Source of the DNA: Methanobrevibacter ruminantium
GTDB taxonomy: Archaea > Methanobacteriota > Methanobacteria > Methanobacteriales > Methanobacteriaceae
NCBI GenBank assembly: GCA_004553595.1
Contig: SFKZ01000004.1
Location: 79,410 to 143,409 of the forward strand
Direction: 5' to 3'
DNA length: 64,000 nucleotides
The notes beneath the pieces are model-generated. The model was not told the origin of the DNA. It made no database searches and saw only the letters and a program-made list of their open reading frames with translations. Positions 9,061 to 18,998 of this stretch are shown one piece after another; the first letter of the stretch is position 1, and each line of letters begins with the position of its first letter. Made by a program: the position numbers and the translations under genes.

Positions 9061-10038
9061 TTATTCATTCATTTTCAATACAGGATTCTTTTCCTGAGAG
9101 AATAAAACTGCTTTTTCATCACCATGTTCCAAATAAAGAACTTTTTCTTCTATTACATCACCAACAACAGCAACTTCAAATGAATATGGGCTTAAGGTGT
9201 CAATGATCTTTTGGCAGTTTTCCTCTTTAGCAGTCAAAATGAATGCCGCTCCAGGATAAGCCATTAGCCAATCTTCCCAAGAGACATCAGGATTTCTTGG
9301 AATCAAATCAAGGTTGACGCAAGCACCAACACCAGATGCCTCAAGAAGCATCTCTAAAGTGCCTAATGTTCCCGGATTACTGATATCCTTTCCAGCTGTA
9401 GGAAGATGTGCTTCAGCAATTTCCTGCATGACCTTTATTTGATCTTGAACCAACTTGTCATCCTTTTCATAGGTGGTGTCCCAATTTAAAGCAAATTGAG
9501 GATGCTGTCTGCCATCAGTATCAATAGCTACAATGACCTTATCGCCAACGCTTGCACCTGCAGAGGTGATTAATGAATCTTTCTTTGCAATACCTGCAAT
9601 AGCCACATCCAATGAATTGAATTCAGAATCTGGGTGAAGGTGCCCTCCAACCATAGGGACATTGAACTTCTTGCATCCATCAACAATACCTTGAAGAAGA
9701 TCATCATAGATTTCATCATCAAAAATGGACATTGTATTTACCATAGCTATTGGCTTTCCCCCCATAGCTGCAATGTCATTAACGTTTACAAGCACGGAAC
9801 AATAACCCGCCCAATAAGGATTTACACTCATCAATTGGCCCCAAATCCCATCGGCAGCAAGCAATATAACCTGATTGTTTCCAATGTCAATAGCTGAAGC
9901 ATCATCTCCAAAGTCAAGAAGGACTTCACCAGAGATATTATAGACTTCACCTAAGGTTTTTGTAACTTTTTCAATGGAATTCTTACGGCTGACTCCTACA
10001 AATCCCTGAAGTGATTTAACAAGTTCTTCAAAATCCAT
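9061..10038 (-). CDS. mmp2: Methanogenesis marker protein 2 (AIR synthase-like)
   Basis: The protein has the two-domain fold of the PurM/ThiL/HypE (AIR synthase) superfamily, whose members use ATP to activate carbonyl or carboxyl groups. Visible landmarks are the N-terminal FGDDAS nucleotide/metal motif, [12 protein letters not shown] (the N-D-x-A signature of the family), a VGGHLHPD loop and the [12 protein letters not shown] segment near the C-terminal domain. It resembles the methanogen-restricted marker 2 family, of unknown role. Of two adjacent ATG codons the one at 10038 is preferred, as GGTG lies 5 bases upstream of it. It is the last gene after nob1 and the DUF2117 gene. Confidence 0.72.
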   Translation of the reverse strand: MDFEELVKSLQGFVGVSRKNSIEKVTKTLGEVYNISGEVLLDFGDDASAIDIGNNQVILLAADGIWGQLMSVNPYWAGYCSVLVNVNDIAAMGGKPIAMVNTMSIFDDEIYDDLLQGIVDGCKKFNVPMVGGHLHPDSEFNSLDVAIAGIAKKDSLITSAGASVGDKVIVAIDTDGRQHPQFALNWDTTYEKDDKLVQDQIKVMQEIAEAHLPTAGKDISNPGTLGTLEMLLEASGVGACVNLDLIPRNPDVSWEDWLMAYPGAAFILTAKEENCQKIIDTLSPYSFEVAVVGDVIEEKVLYLEHGDEKAVLFSQEKNPVLKMNE

Positions 10039-10131
10039 CATTACACCTTTAATAATAAAAATAATTTAAAATAATTTAGATATTAAATCAATAATTTGCT
10101 CAATAATTGGCTATAAAAATAATTAAATAAA

Positions 10132-12225
10132 TCAATTCTGCCTATCAGAATCGTCGGATTCCTGTGAATCATCAACTGAATCTCCAAATTCCTCTTCAAT
10201 ATATTCAGCCCATCCATCGGATTCATCTGCATATTCACCAATAGACTCTTCTGAAGAAACATCATTTAAGTTTTCATCCAGATAAACCTCTTCAACTGGA
10301 ACATCTTCATAAATGACCTCTTCGTCATCATGCTCAACAAAAATCTCCTCAACCATAGGCTCATCTGAATCACGCTCAACATAAACCTCTTCAACTAAAG
10401 GTTCTCCTTTATCATGTTCAACATAAATCTCTTCAACGAAATGCTCATCGTTACCATGTTCAACATAGATTTCCTCAACTAAAGGCTCGTCGGCAGTTTC
10501 TTCTAATGGAACCTCATCATAATAAATGGAATCCTCTTCATCAGGATAAACTTCATCATCAAGATAAATCTCTTCATCGAAATAGACTTCTTCGTATTCA
10601 CCGGATCCATGTTCAACTAACAGCTCTTCAAGTTGAGCATCGGAAAGTTCCTCAAAATCATCAGCAGCATATTCTTCAAGTGGAAAATCATAATTTTCAT
10701 CCAAATAAATCTCTTCCCCTTCCTCTAAGGTCTCATATTCAAATCCATCAATGAACTCATCCAGATTTTCAACAAGTTCAGGATTTTCATCAACAACCTC
10801 CTGATAAGTGTCAATAACATTATAATCGCAATCCTTTTCGACAAAGCTTGGAACTATGTCCTTTACTTTCTCAACAAGATGATCCTTGAAAACATTGAAT
10901 ATGACAGCTTTAAATTCCTCTACAGAATTGTCTTTCTCATCAAAAGGCATTTCAAATGTGTCCTTTGACATGAAGATTTCCTCATTGATGTATTGGCCGA
11001 CAATATCATCAAAACCGGAAGCGACTTCAAGGAATATTGATTTTTCATTGACAAAGCCGTTTTCAACAACCTTATCCAAATCTCCATCAATGATTCCAAT
11101 GATTGGTATATTGAATCTGTACAAAATGTCAGAAGCGACCAATGAAGTGTCGTCACCTATTGTAACAACCAAGTCAAAGTCCTTGAATTTGTAAATGTCA
11201 TAAGCAGCATGATCCACATAAGCCACTTTAAAGGAATACTCATCCTCAGAAATTTCACCGGAGTAAAGATTTCTCTCAATATCATTTACATAAATATCAT
11301 TATTAGACAATATCCTTGGATTGATGTCTTCAGATTTTCTAAGCAAACCGGTTTTCACGATTATCCTTTCCAAATCAACAGGACCTAACTTTTCAAGTCC
11401 ATGATATTTGATGGTTCCGTTGATGATGTCTACAATCATTCCATCACGGGCAATGAGGACAATGGAATCTGCATTGGAATATCCAACAACAATTCCATTA
11501 ATGAAGATATTTTCATCAGGGCTTACGCCATGAATCTTACGGTAAGTGTAATTGCTGGTTTCATAATCATCATAGGATTGCAATAACTTTTCAATGGATT
11601 TTTCATCTTCACTCTCTTGATTATTTGAAAAATAGTCTGAAACAACTTCTTCCGGTGTGACTTCAATTAAATCCAAAGCTGCTTTCAAGCCACCAAATAG
11701 TTCTTCAAAGTTAAAGGAAAGAGACTCAAGCATATTTTTATCGCCTAAGCCTAAACGTGCCCTTTTGCTTTTTCTGCTTTTAGCCAATTGCTCATTCAAA
11801 ATCACATTCCAACTGATGATTGCACCATCTTCCTCTCCCGGCCTTTCTATTTGAATAACAGGAATGCTTGATTCATACAATGGCTTATGGTTGGTAGCTA
11901 AAAAATCCTCATTGGAAATCTGTTTGAAATAATGAGTAAATACCTTATAACCAAAAACACGTCCAGTTTCAGGAGACTTTCCATAATTCAATAGGAAAAT
12001 GACATCAGCACGTTCCCTGTTGAACAGCTCCAATGATTGACTAGGCAATAATTTCAATGATATGTCAATGACATCCTCTAATCCGGCATCGATTACTGCT
12101 GTTCTGCCCATTGTTCCACCTAAACGACAACTGACATTACCAAAATTAGACAGAATATCAATAATTTTTTCGGCCCACCCTGAATCAACTATTCCTGGAC
12201 CATGTACAACTACACCAATTTCCAT
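10132..12225 (-). CDS. DUF2117 family protein with acidic repeat tail
   Basis: The N-terminal part (MEIGVVVHGPGIVDSGWAEK) resembles the DUF2117 family, which is restricted to methanogens and has no known function. The start at 12225 is chosen because GGTG lies 5 bp upstream; an in-frame GTG sits two codons earlier. The protein has 697 residues, longer than expected for the core family. About the first 460-480 residues look globular, with an alternating beta/alpha stretch around DLVVTIGDDTSLVASDIL. The last ~200 residues are extremely acidic. They include four 14-residue tandem repeats of the form EPLVEEIYVEHGND and many Glu-Glu-Tyr-Leu-Asp variants. The tail is probably disordered and could bind metal or basic partners such as ribosomal proteins. 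It lies 17 bp after nob1 and upstream of mmp2. Confidence 0.65.
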   Translation of the reverse strand: MEIGVVVHGPGIVDSGWAEKIIDILSNFGNVSCRLGGTMGRTAVIDAGLEDVIDISLKLLPSQSLELFNRERADVIFLLNYGKSPETGRVFGYKVFTHYFKQISNEDFLATNHKPLYESSIPVIQIERPGEEDGAIISWNVILNEQLAKSRKSKRARLGLGDKNMLESLSFNFEELFGGLKAALDLIEVTPEEVVSDYFSNNQESEDEKSIEKLLQSYDDYETSNYTYRKIHGVSPDENIFINGIVVGYSNADSIVLIARDGMIVDIINGTIKYHGLEKLGPVDLERIIVKTGLLRKSEDINPRILSNNDIYVNDIERNLYSGEISEDEYSFKVAYVDHAAYDIYKFKDFDLVVTIGDDTSLVASDILYRFNIPIIGIIDGDLDKVVENGFVNEKSIFLEVASGFDDIVGQYINEEIFMSKDTFEMPFDEKDNSVEEFKAVIFNVFKDHLVEKVKDIVPSFVEKDCDYNVIDTYQEVVDENPELVENLDEFIDGFEYETLEEGEEIYLDENYDFPLEEYAADDFEELSDAQLEELLVEHGSGEYEEVYFDEEIYLDDEVYPDEEDSIYYDEVPLEETADEPLVEEIYVEHGNDEHFVEEIYVEHDKGEPLVEEVYVERDSDEPMVEEIFVEHDDEEVIYEDVPVEEVYLDENLNDVSSEESIGEYADESDGWAEYIEEEFGDSVDDSQESDDSDRQN
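10330..10497 (-). repeat. Four 42-bp tandem repeats in the DUF2117 gene
   Basis: Units begin at about 10330, 10372, 10414 and 10456, each 42 bp with roughly 75-85% visible identity. They are in frame and encode the 14-residue acidic units (V-E-E-I-Y-V-E-H core). The period is a multiple of three, so copy number can change without frameshift. Confidence 0.8.
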
Positions 12226-12242
12226 ATTCACACCAAATACGT

Positions 12243-12749
12243 TTAATAGGTTTTTATTCTTCTTTTAAATACTTTAGACCCGCATATTTCACAATCGTCA
12301 AAAGGATAGTCTGCATCAAACTCCTTCTTGCATCCTTCACATGTTTTAACCCAATTGTATATTCCCTTAATCCCTTCAGTTATTATGCTGTCATATGGAA
12401 TATCAATGATTTTCAAAACATTCTGCATTGAATAATCATCGGTTAAAACCTTAATGTTTTCATTTTCACTCTTTAAGTCTAAAGCTAAAGCCAATAGCTT
12501 TTTATCTGCTTCGGATAAACGCAAATCATCTCCAGATTTGGAGATAATTTCATTCAATTCTTCAATAAACTCTTCTTTTGGCTCTTTTATTATTATTTTT
12601 CCTTCTTCAATAGCTTGATCTAACAATATCTTGGATTTTAAGTCCTTTACTTCATCGGTTATCAGAGAAACAGTGAAGTTAAATTGGCTTTTTGGTTCAA
12701 AGCCATTGATAAATGCAGACGCATCCAAGATATAAAATAAATCATTCAT
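12243..12749 (-). CDS. nob1: Nob1-like ribosome maturation endonuclease
   Basis: Nob1 trims the 3' end of 16S rRNA precursors. This 168-residue protein has a PIN nuclease domain with the first catalytic aspartate in YILDASAFINGF, further acids in LSEADKKLLALA, and VLTDDYSMQNVL near residues 105-115. A zinc ribbon at the C-terminus has C137, C140, C153 and C156. This PIN plus ribbon order matches archaeal Nob1. It is the first gene of a group with the DUF2117 protein and mmp2. Confidence 0.85.
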   Translation of the reverse strand: MNDLFYILDASAFINGFEPKSQFNFTVSLITDEVKDLKSKILLDQAIEEGKIIIKEPKEEFIEELNEIISKSGDDLRLSEADKKLLALALDLKSENENIKVLTDDYSMQNVLKIIDIPYDSIITEGIKGIYNWVKTCEGCKKEFDADYPFDDCEICGSKVFKRRIKTY

Positions 12750-12962
12750 AATAAATATATTTATATTTTAAATAAATAAAGTTAATGATATTAATTTAAG
12801 TAATAATCGTATAATTGCATATTTAAATAACATGCAAAATTCAATAAATTATAAAAAATATTTTATATGAAATCAATAAAAATTAATATGAAATATATCA
12901 ATTTAACATATTAATTTTAAAAAATTAGAAATTTATTAAAAAATAATCATGGAAGTGATCTT

Positions 12963-13481
12963 ATGAAAAGCGAAACTATGGAATTGCATAAAAAGAAAGC
13001 ACCTATAAAAGTATCCTGTGGTGTAATCACTCTTAGTGACAGGTTTTCCAATGACAAGGAGGGGGAAGAAAAGGACTTGTCTGGAAAATACTTAAAAGAG
13101 GAATTGGCTAAAAAATATGATGTTGATGCTTACGCAATCATCCCTGACGAAATTGACACATTAAGACACACTATTGAGGAAATGATTGATAATGGAATAG
13201 AAGTCATCATTACAACTGGCGGAACAGGACTCGAATCAAGGGACATCACCATTGAAACAATAGAACCTCTTTTTGAAAAGGAAATCAAGGGATTTGGAGA
13301 AATATTCAGAGCTATTTCATATGAGGAATTAGGAGCAGGATCCCTATTGTCAAGAGCTACTGCAGGAATCTATAGAAAAACCATGATATTCGCAATGCCT
13401 GGCTCTCCAAATGCAGTAAAGACTGGCCTTGGAATCATTATTGATGAATTAGGTCACTTGAAAAAACATGCAACAAAATAA
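12963..13481 (+). CDS. moaB: Molybdenum cofactor biosynthesis protein MoaB/Mog
   Basis: MoaB/Mog-family proteins bind molybdopterin and adenylylate it before metal insertion. In methanogens this serves the Mo/W cofactor of formylmethanofuran dehydrogenase and formate dehydrogenase. The 172-residue sequence shows the family motifs CGVITLSDRFS, ITTGGTGLESRD (pterin-binding Gly loop with conserved Asp) and AMPGSPNAVKTG. A strong GGAAGTGATC Shine-Dalgarno sequence lies just upstream of the ATG. It stands alone on the plus strand, divergent from nob1 and convergent with pyrE. Confidence 0.9.
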   Translation: MKSETMELHKKKAPIKVSCGVITLSDRFSNDKEGEEKDLSGKYLKEELAKKYDVDAYAIIPDEIDTLRHTIEEMIDNGIEVIITTGGTGLESRDITIETIEPLFEKEIKGFGEIFRAISYEELGAGSLLSRATAGIYRKTMIFAMPGSPNAVKTGLGIIIDELGHLKKHATK

Positions 13482-13634
13482 TTTTTATAAACAACTAAAG
13501 AATAAATAAAAAAATGGTTAAGAGAATGAAATAATTAAATGAACCTATAAAAAAATAAAAAATTAAAAAAATAAAAAAATAGAAAAAAAGAGAAATATAA
13601 AAGAATTAAAAAACGATTGTTTTTTTAAATTCAA

Positions 13635-14159
13635 TTATTCAAAAAATTCGCTTACGGAAATTAATGGTTCAAGTGTGATTCCTTCATTTGCGAAGGTCTC
13701 CATTGCACCTTCTTCCCTGTCCACAACAACAAATGCTTTTTTAACTACTCCTCCATTATCAAGTATTGCATTTATTGCTTTTAATAAAGATCCACCAGTG
13801 GTAGTAACATCTTCAACAAGTATTACATTGTCACCTTCAAGCAAATCTCCCTCAATCAATTTGGAAGTTCCGTAACCTTTTTTCTCTTTTCTAATCATTA
13901 AGAGAGGTTTTCTTGATTCAAGTGAAACAGCGGTTGCAATAGGAACCGCACCTAATGCAGGGCCTGCAATCTTATCAATGTCATCATCAACCTTTTCATT
14001 GATCAGTTTAGCTATAGTGGACAATATTTCAGGTTCGGTTATGGCCCTTTTCATATTGACATAATAATTACTTTTTTTACCTGAAGCAAGAATGAAATCT
14101 CCTTCTTCAAACACCTTGTTTTCCTTTAATATCTCAATCAAATACTCTTTTGTAACCAT
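13635..14159 (-). CDS. pyrE: Orotate phosphoribosyltransferase
   Basis: PyrE converts orotate and PRPP to OMP in UMP synthesis. The start at 14159 ([11 protein letters not shown], 174 residues) is preferred because GTGAT at 14164-14168 is well placed as ribosome binding site; an upstream in-frame GTG is part of that site. The PRPP-binding motif is [14 protein letters not shown], and [16 protein letters not shown] is the conserved N-terminal substrate region. The carbamoyl-phosphate synthase genes of the same pathway lie at 19.5-23.9 kb. It may be co-transcribed with the upstream PRC-barrel gene, 25 bp away. Confidence 0.93.
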   Translation of the reverse strand: MVTKEYLIEILKENKVFEEGDFILASGKKSNYYVNMKRAITEPEILSTIAKLINEKVDDDIDKIAGPALGAVPIATAVSLESRKPLLMIRKEKKGYGTSKLIEGDLLEGDNVILVEDVTTTGGSLLKAINAILDNGGVVKKAFVVVDREEGAMETFANEGITLEPLISVSEFFE

Positions 14160-14184
14160 TGAAATCACAACTTGTAAAAATGAA

Positions 14185-14469
14185 TTATAATTGACTTTTC
14201 AAATCCTCGATTTCCTCTTCCATTTGAGCAAGTTCCTCATCGAAAACGTCTTTCAAGATAATCTTGTCCCCAATTTTACTGATCATATCAAAAGGAATTA
14301 CCAATTCACTTTTGCTGATGTTTAAGGATTCTTGAATTCCTCCTTTAGATACTATGATTGATTCTATGAAATTTTCTTCCAGGTCAACCTCAACATCAAC
14401 AACCTTTCCCATACTTATTACGTCGTTGCCTAAAACCTCTTTACCGACTAATTCCTTAACTATTCTCAT
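14185..14469 (-). CDS. PRC-barrel domain protein
   Basis: This small 94-residue protein has the pattern of a PRC-barrel ([28 protein letters not shown]), a beta-barrel found in RNA-processing and photosynthetic proteins and common in methanogens. The C-terminal 20 residues ([13 protein letters not shown]) look like a short coiled coil. A GGAGAG site precedes the ATG. Function is unknown. Proximity to pyrE is probably only positional. Confidence 0.75.
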   Translation of the reverse strand: MRIVKELVGKEVLGNDVISMGKVVDVEVDLEENFIESIIVSKGGIQESLNISKSELVIPFDMISKIGDKIILKDVFDEELAQMEEEIEDLKSQL

Positions 14470-14708
14470 AAAAATCTCTCCGAAAATAAGTTAGATAATA
14501 ATTGTAATTGAAAATTTTTATATTAATAAACAATTAATAAACAATATTCTTTTTATTTTAATCAATTAATAAATATTTTGAAAAAATAAATGAAAATAAA
14601 AATAATTATGAAAAAGTAAAAAAAAGTAAAAAATCGATAGAAATAAAAAAATAAAAAATAAAAAATAAAAAAATAGAAAGAATGAAAAGAAAAAGATAAA
14701 GATTTAAT

Positions 14709-14822
14709 TTAATCCTCACTGTTCCATTTTAATGCACCATACACAATACAAATTAATGTAATTAAAATTATTAATACATAAGCTCCCCAAATCCAAGGAT
14801 CTTCAATTCCTAAAACTACCAT
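14709..14822 (-). CDS. Symporter small accessory protein, 37 residues
   Basis: A short frame translates as MVVLGIEDPWIWGAYVLIIL, then a further hydrophobic stretch and a charged end (LKWNSED). It has one transmembrane helix at about residues 12-30. GTGAT lies just upstream of the ATG and the gene begins 8 bp after the symporter stop. Tiny one-helix proteins with a D-P-W-I-W motif are found directly beside sodium:solute symporters in many prokaryotes, and this fits that pattern. Its role is probably as a symporter subunit, but this is inferred from position. Confidence 0.78.
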   Translation of the reverse strand: MVVLGIEDPWIWGAYVLIILITLICIVYGALKWNSED

Positions 14823-14830
14823 AATATCAC

Positions 14831-16480
14831 CTATTCTTTAGAAATCCCCTCAAAGGATTTGTCAAGGACTTTTTCATCAATTGGTTGTGTAAGCAAACTT
14901 ACTACAATGGTAAATATTGCAGAAACAGGTATAGCAAAAATCATTACGTCAATTGAATACCAAGGCATGGTATTGATTAACATGTCTACACCAAATATGA
15001 ATTTACAAATACCAAGACCTGTTGCAGTTTTCTTAAATACGAATACAAGCAAGAATAAACTTGTTAATGTACCGGATAAAAGTCCTGCAATTGCACCTTC
15101 CTTAGTTGTGCGTTTCCAGAATAAAGCTGCACAATAAACCGGCAAGAATGCTGCTGCACATAATCCCATGAACAATGAAGTACCAAGTGCTACAATACTG
15201 CCAGGCAATGCTAAACCAATTACCAATGAAAGAATAACTGCTATTAAAATACCTGCTTGGCTAACTGAAATAAATCCAATTTTACTTTCTTCTACAGCCT
15301 TGTTTGCATTGAGTTCCTCTTCACTGTACTCATCAGAACCGCCTCTGTTTCTAATTGCATCTACAATATCATGACCTAATGCAGTTCCTTGAGTGTGGTA
15401 CTGAGAACTTAAAGTGGACATAGCTGCTGCAAGCAATGACAATAGGAATATGTATACGAACCATTCCGGAAGCGCTGTTGAAATGAATGTTGGAATGATT
15501 GAATCCATGTTTCCACCAACATAATCAATTGCAATCTGTCCGAAATTCTGATAGAAGTATACATTGGATAAGGAACCTACAATATAAGCGGTACAAGTCA
15601 TTACAACAATGAAGATAGCACCGATTAAAAGAGATCTGTGTAATTCCTTGTTAGATTTTACAGTCATGAATCTTACTGCAAGCTGTGGTTGAGCCAATGC
15701 ACCGATACCTACACCCATAATGGTTGTGGTTACAAGAGACCACCAGAACGGACTTCCAAGTGTTGGGAAACTTGTCCAACCTGTACCTCCTTCGGCGATA
15801 GCATCAGGAGGATAAAGGTGAGCCATATTTGTAAGTGCAGTATTTGCTTCAGTAACACCACCCAATACCCAGTAAATGAATACAAGCAAGATTATCATAC
15901 CGACAAACATGATTGTTCCTTGCAATGCATCGGTATACATAACACCTTTTAAACCACCGAACAATACATAAGCACAGATGACAACTGCAAGCACCAAAAG
16001 CGCTAAATTAAAGTCAAGCATTAAAGAGCTTTCCATAAATCTTGCTGCACCAATAAGAACTACAGCCGCATAAATCGGCATAGCACAGAAGATTAAAATT
16101 CCACTAAAGTACTGTATGAATTTACTATTGAATCTGCGGCCTAAAAACTCTGGAAATGTAAGGGATCCAAGATTTTTACCCATTCTACGAGTTCTTTTAC
16201 CAAAGAATACGAATGCGATGAAAACCCCTACGAAAATATTTAAGAATACAAGCCAAAGTATACCCATACCGTATTTACCTGCAACCCCTCCGAAACCGAC
16301 TATAGCTGCAGTGGAAATGAAAGTAGCCCCATAACTTAATGCCATGATATATGGGTGAGTTTCCCTACCTGCAATCATAAAGTCTTCTGAGGAATTAGTT
16401 CTCTTCCAAGCAAGGTATCCGACATACCCTACCATAATAAAATAGACGATAAAAACTATTCCTAATAAAAAGTAATTCAT
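14831..16480 (-). CDS. Sodium:solute symporter (SSS family)
   Basis: This 549-residue membrane protein has about 13 hydrophobic helices and the LeuT-type architecture of the SSS family. Landmarks are FMIAGRETHPYIMALSYGATFISTAA near the N-terminus, the SSS signature region GGLKGVMYTDALQG, and AAAMSTLSSQYHTQGTALGHDIV, which contains the conserved Na+-site serines. A cytoplasmic acidic loop carries EEELNANKAVEES. The substrate cannot be read from sequence. An aryl-CoA ligase is transcribed divergently 560 bp away, so an organic acid such as acetate, phenylacetate or indoleacetate is a tentative guess. The 37-residue accessory gene follows it. Confidence 0.88.
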   Translation of the reverse strand: MNYFLLGIVFIVYFIMVGYVGYLAWKRTNSSEDFMIAGRETHPYIMALSYGATFISTAAIVGFGGVAGKYGMGILWLVFLNIFVGVFIAFVFFGKRTRRMGKNLGSLTFPEFLGRRFNSKFIQYFSGILIFCAMPIYAAVVLIGAARFMESSLMLDFNLALLVLAVVICAYVLFGGLKGVMYTDALQGTIMFVGMIILLVFIYWVLGGVTEANTALTNMAHLYPPDAIAEGGTGWTSFPTLGSPFWWSLVTTTIMGVGIGALAQPQLAVRFMTVKSNKELHRSLLIGAIFIVVMTCTAYIVGSLSNVYFYQNFGQIAIDYVGGNMDSIIPTFISTALPEWFVYIFLLSLLAAAMSTLSSQYHTQGTALGHDIVDAIRNRGGSDEYSEEELNANKAVEESKIGFISVSQAGILIAVILSLVIGLALPGSIVALGTSLFMGLCAAAFLPVYCAALFWKRTTKEGAIAGLLSGTLTSLFLLVFVFKKTATGLGICKFIFGVDMLINTMPWYSIDVMIFAIPVSAIFTIVVSLLTQPIDEKVLDKSFEGISKE

Positions 16481-17043
16481 CCAAAAACCTCTAAATAAAG
16501 ATCAGTATTAAAAATAATTATTTTGAATATTTTATCCTAAACGCTTTTCTAAAATTTCAATTATAAAATAACATTCAAAAAATAATTAATAATATTTAAT
16601 AAAAATGAACAAAATTTATCATTATAGAAAATAATTCATTTAGAATAGTAAAATTTAATAAATAATACTTTTACACAATAATCTTTAATTTATATTATAT
16701 ATAAATTTTTTTAGAAATTACTAAAAAATATATGGAACCTTATTAAGTCTTAATAAAGTTAATAAATTGATTAAATAGAATATTTTGGAAAATAAAAACT
16801 AAACTGTGCAGAAATGAACAAAAAATATACAATTTATACATTAAAAAGAATTTTTAAACTAGTAAACTTATTAATGATTAAAAATAAATTAAATAATGTT
16901 ATTAAATTATAAGTTTTAAAACGGTTTTATTTAAAAAATAATTTAATTCATATGACTATTATTTTAAATCAAAATAAATCTTAAATTTATAATGTTAAGT
17001 AAATTATTACTCAAAAGACATATTGAATCATTGGAGAAATTAT
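16481..17043. promoter_or_regulatory. Divergent promoter region, symporter / aryl-CoA ligase
   Basis: No gene is seen in this 563-bp AT-rich spacer between the minus-strand symporter and the plus-strand ligase. A strong TATA-like run (tttatattatatataaa) is at about 16690-16706, and a TTTATAATG-like element lies about 60 bp before the ligase start. The ligase ribosome binding site GGAG is at 17033-17036. Confidence 0.4.
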
Positions 17044-18345
17044 ATGATTTGGAATGAAAAAGCAGAATGTATGGAAAGGGAAGAAAAAGAGGAAATGCAA
17101 CTTGCCCTATTCCAACAACAAGTAAAAAGAGTTTATGAAAATGTCCCATTCTACAAGAAAAAGTTTGATGATGCTGGATTCCATCCAGATGACTTGAAAA
17201 CTCTTGACGACATTAGCAAAATACCATTTACAACAAAAGCTGATTTAAGGGAAGCTTACCCATTCGGATTATTTGCTGTACCAGATGACGAAATTATAGA
17301 AATCCACAGTACCTCAGGAACCACTGGAACCCCTGTTGTATCAGGATATACCCAAAAAGATATAGACATATGGGGAGAATGTACTGCAAGAGCTATTGCT
17401 ATGGCTGGAGGAGACAAAAACTCTAAAATTCAAAATTCATACGGATACGGATTATTCACTGGAGGATTTGGAATCGACCACGGTGCAAAGGCAATGGGTG
17501 CAACAGTTATACCAATGTCTTCAGGAAACACTGCAAGACAATTGAAGATTATGGAAGACTTCCAAAGCGATATCCTAACATGTACTCCTTCCTATGCAAT
17601 GTATTTAGCAGAATCCCTTGAAAAAGAAGGATTCAATGCGGAAAGCATCAGTTTGCATGCAGGAATTTTCGGAGCTGAGATGTGGACTGAAGAAATGAGA
17701 CATAGCTTAGAGGAAAAGCTTGGAATTACTGCGCATAACATTTATGGATTAACTGAATTGATGGGTCCGGGAGTATCTACAGAATGTGAATACCAAACAG
17801 GATTACACATACAAGAAGATCATTTCTATCCAGAAATCATCGACTCCGAAACTGGAGAACCCCTTGAAGATGGGCAAAAAGGGGAATTGGTCTTAACCAA
17901 CCTTACAAGAGAAGGAATGCCTGTTATCAGATTCAGAACAAAAGACATTACTGCACTTAGAAGAGATAAATGCCCTTGTGGAAGAACCACTGTTAGAATG
18001 GACAGAATCACTGGTAGAAGCGACGACATGTTAAAAATCAAGGGAGTAATGGTTTACCCATCTCAAATCGAAGCTGCTATCTTGCAAATTGAAGGATTAA
18101 CTGCAAACTATCAAATTCATGTTTCCAGACCAAAAACACTTGATGAAATTGAAGTGAAAGTGGAAACTTCTTCAGAATTGTTCTCTGATGAAATGAAGAA
18201 GATTGAAGAATTTGAAAGAAGAATTGCTAAGAAAATCCAAAGTGCAATTGGAATTAGTGTAGATGTAACTTTAGTAGAACCTGAATCCTTACCAAGAAGT
18301 GAAGGAAAAGCTATTAGAGTGATTGATGAGAGGAACTTTGATTAG
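17044..18345 (+). CDS. Phenylacetate-CoA ligase (AMP-forming)
   Basis: This PaaK-type adenylate-forming enzyme makes an aryl-acetyl-CoA from the acid, CoA and ATP. The start at 17044 ([10 protein letters not shown], 433 residues) has GGAG 7 bases upstream; a TTG 21 bp earlier is less likely. Motifs are the P-loop [15 protein letters not shown] near residue 95, [10 protein letters not shown] near 240, and a C-terminal [19 protein letters not shown] hinge. Two cysteines in CPCGRTT are typical of the family. In methanogens such ligases work with indolepyruvate oxidoreductase to make aromatic amino acids from arylacetates. It is followed 49 bp later by a tandem ACT protein, a recurrent partner. 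Confidence 0.9.
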   Translation: MIWNEKAECMEREEKEEMQLALFQQQVKRVYENVPFYKKKFDDAGFHPDDLKTLDDISKIPFTTKADLREAYPFGLFAVPDDEIIEIHSTSGTTGTPVVSGYTQKDIDIWGECTARAIAMAGGDKNSKIQNSYGYGLFTGGFGIDHGAKAMGATVIPMSSGNTARQLKIMEDFQSDILTCTPSYAMYLAESLEKEGFNAESISLHAGIFGAEMWTEEMRHSLEEKLGITAHNIYGLTELMGPGVSTECEYQTGLHIQEDHFYPEIIDSETGEPLEDGQKGELVLTNLTREGMPVIRFRTKDITALRRDKCPCGRTTVRMDRITGRSDDMLKIKGVMVYPSQIEAAILQIEGLTANYQIHVSRPKTLDEIEVKVETSSELFSDEMKKIEEFERRIAKKIQSAIGISVDVTLVEPESLPRSEGKAIRVIDERNFD

Positions 18346-18394
18346 TTGAACTTTAATAAATATATTTTATATCAATTATTAAGAAAGTGATAAT

Positions 18395-18826
18395 ATGAGT
18401 GTAAAACAACTTTCCGTATTTCTTGAAAATAAAGAAGGAAAATTAAAAAAAGCGGTTAATGCAATGTCACAGGCAGGAGTGAACATTAGAGCTCTTTCCA
18501 TTGCAGACAGTTCCAAATATGGAATTTTAAGATTAATCGTTTCAGACAATGAAGTGGCAATCAAAGCTTTAAAAGAAGAAAAATTCACAGTCAAAGAAAC
18601 TGATGTACTTGTTGTAGGGGTTAAAGACGAACCTAACGGCCTTAACACCATGCTTGAAATCCTTGAAAAGGAAAGCATAAATGTTGAATACCTATATGCA
18701 TTCGTAAGCTCTAAAACAGATGAAGCTATTGTTGTCGTTAAAATCGAAAACTATGAAGACGGTGTAAAAGCATTGAAAGATGCAGATGCCAACCTCTTAT
18801 CCAAAGAAGATTTAGCCGAATTGTAA
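18395..18826 (+). CDS. Tandem ACT domain protein
   Basis: This 143-residue protein consists of two ACT domains, about residues 1-68 (KQLSVFLENKEGKLKKAVNAM) and 70-140 (VVGVKDEPNGLNTMLEILEKE). ACT domains bind amino acids and act as allosteric sensors. With no catalytic domain it is likely a free-standing regulator, probably of the aryl-CoA ligase encoded just upstream and in response to an aromatic amino acid. That link is inferred from gene order. Confidence 0.85.
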   Translation: MSVKQLSVFLENKEGKLKKAVNAMSQAGVNIRALSIADSSKYGILRLIVSDNEVAIKALKEEKFTVKETDVLVVGVKDEPNGLNTMLEILEKESINVEYLYAFVSSKTDEAIVVVKIENYEDGVKALKDADANLLSKEDLAEL

Positions 18827-18895
18827 ATCTTCTTATTTTCTCTTTTTTTAAAACTTTACTTTTTTAATTTTGCTATTTTCAGCTTTTTTTATTAT
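18827..18895 (+). terminator. T-rich terminator after the ACT gene
   Basis: Directly after the stop codon there are repeated T runs (ttcttattttctcttttttt, then tttacttttttaatttt). No hairpin is seen, which fits T-tract termination in archaea. Confidence 0.5.
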
Positions 18896-18998
18896 TTGTT
18901 TTTTATTTGCATATCTTTATCCTTTAATTGTTTTTTCTTGATTAATTTAAAAAAATTAATAATATGAAAATAAGATAAAAATAGCCTAATAAAATAAA

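Noticed and set aside
10506-10754. 82-residue plus-strand frame rich in His and Gln
   Set aside because: It is antisense to the acidic tail of the DUF2117 gene; its odd composition follows from the complementary Glu codons.
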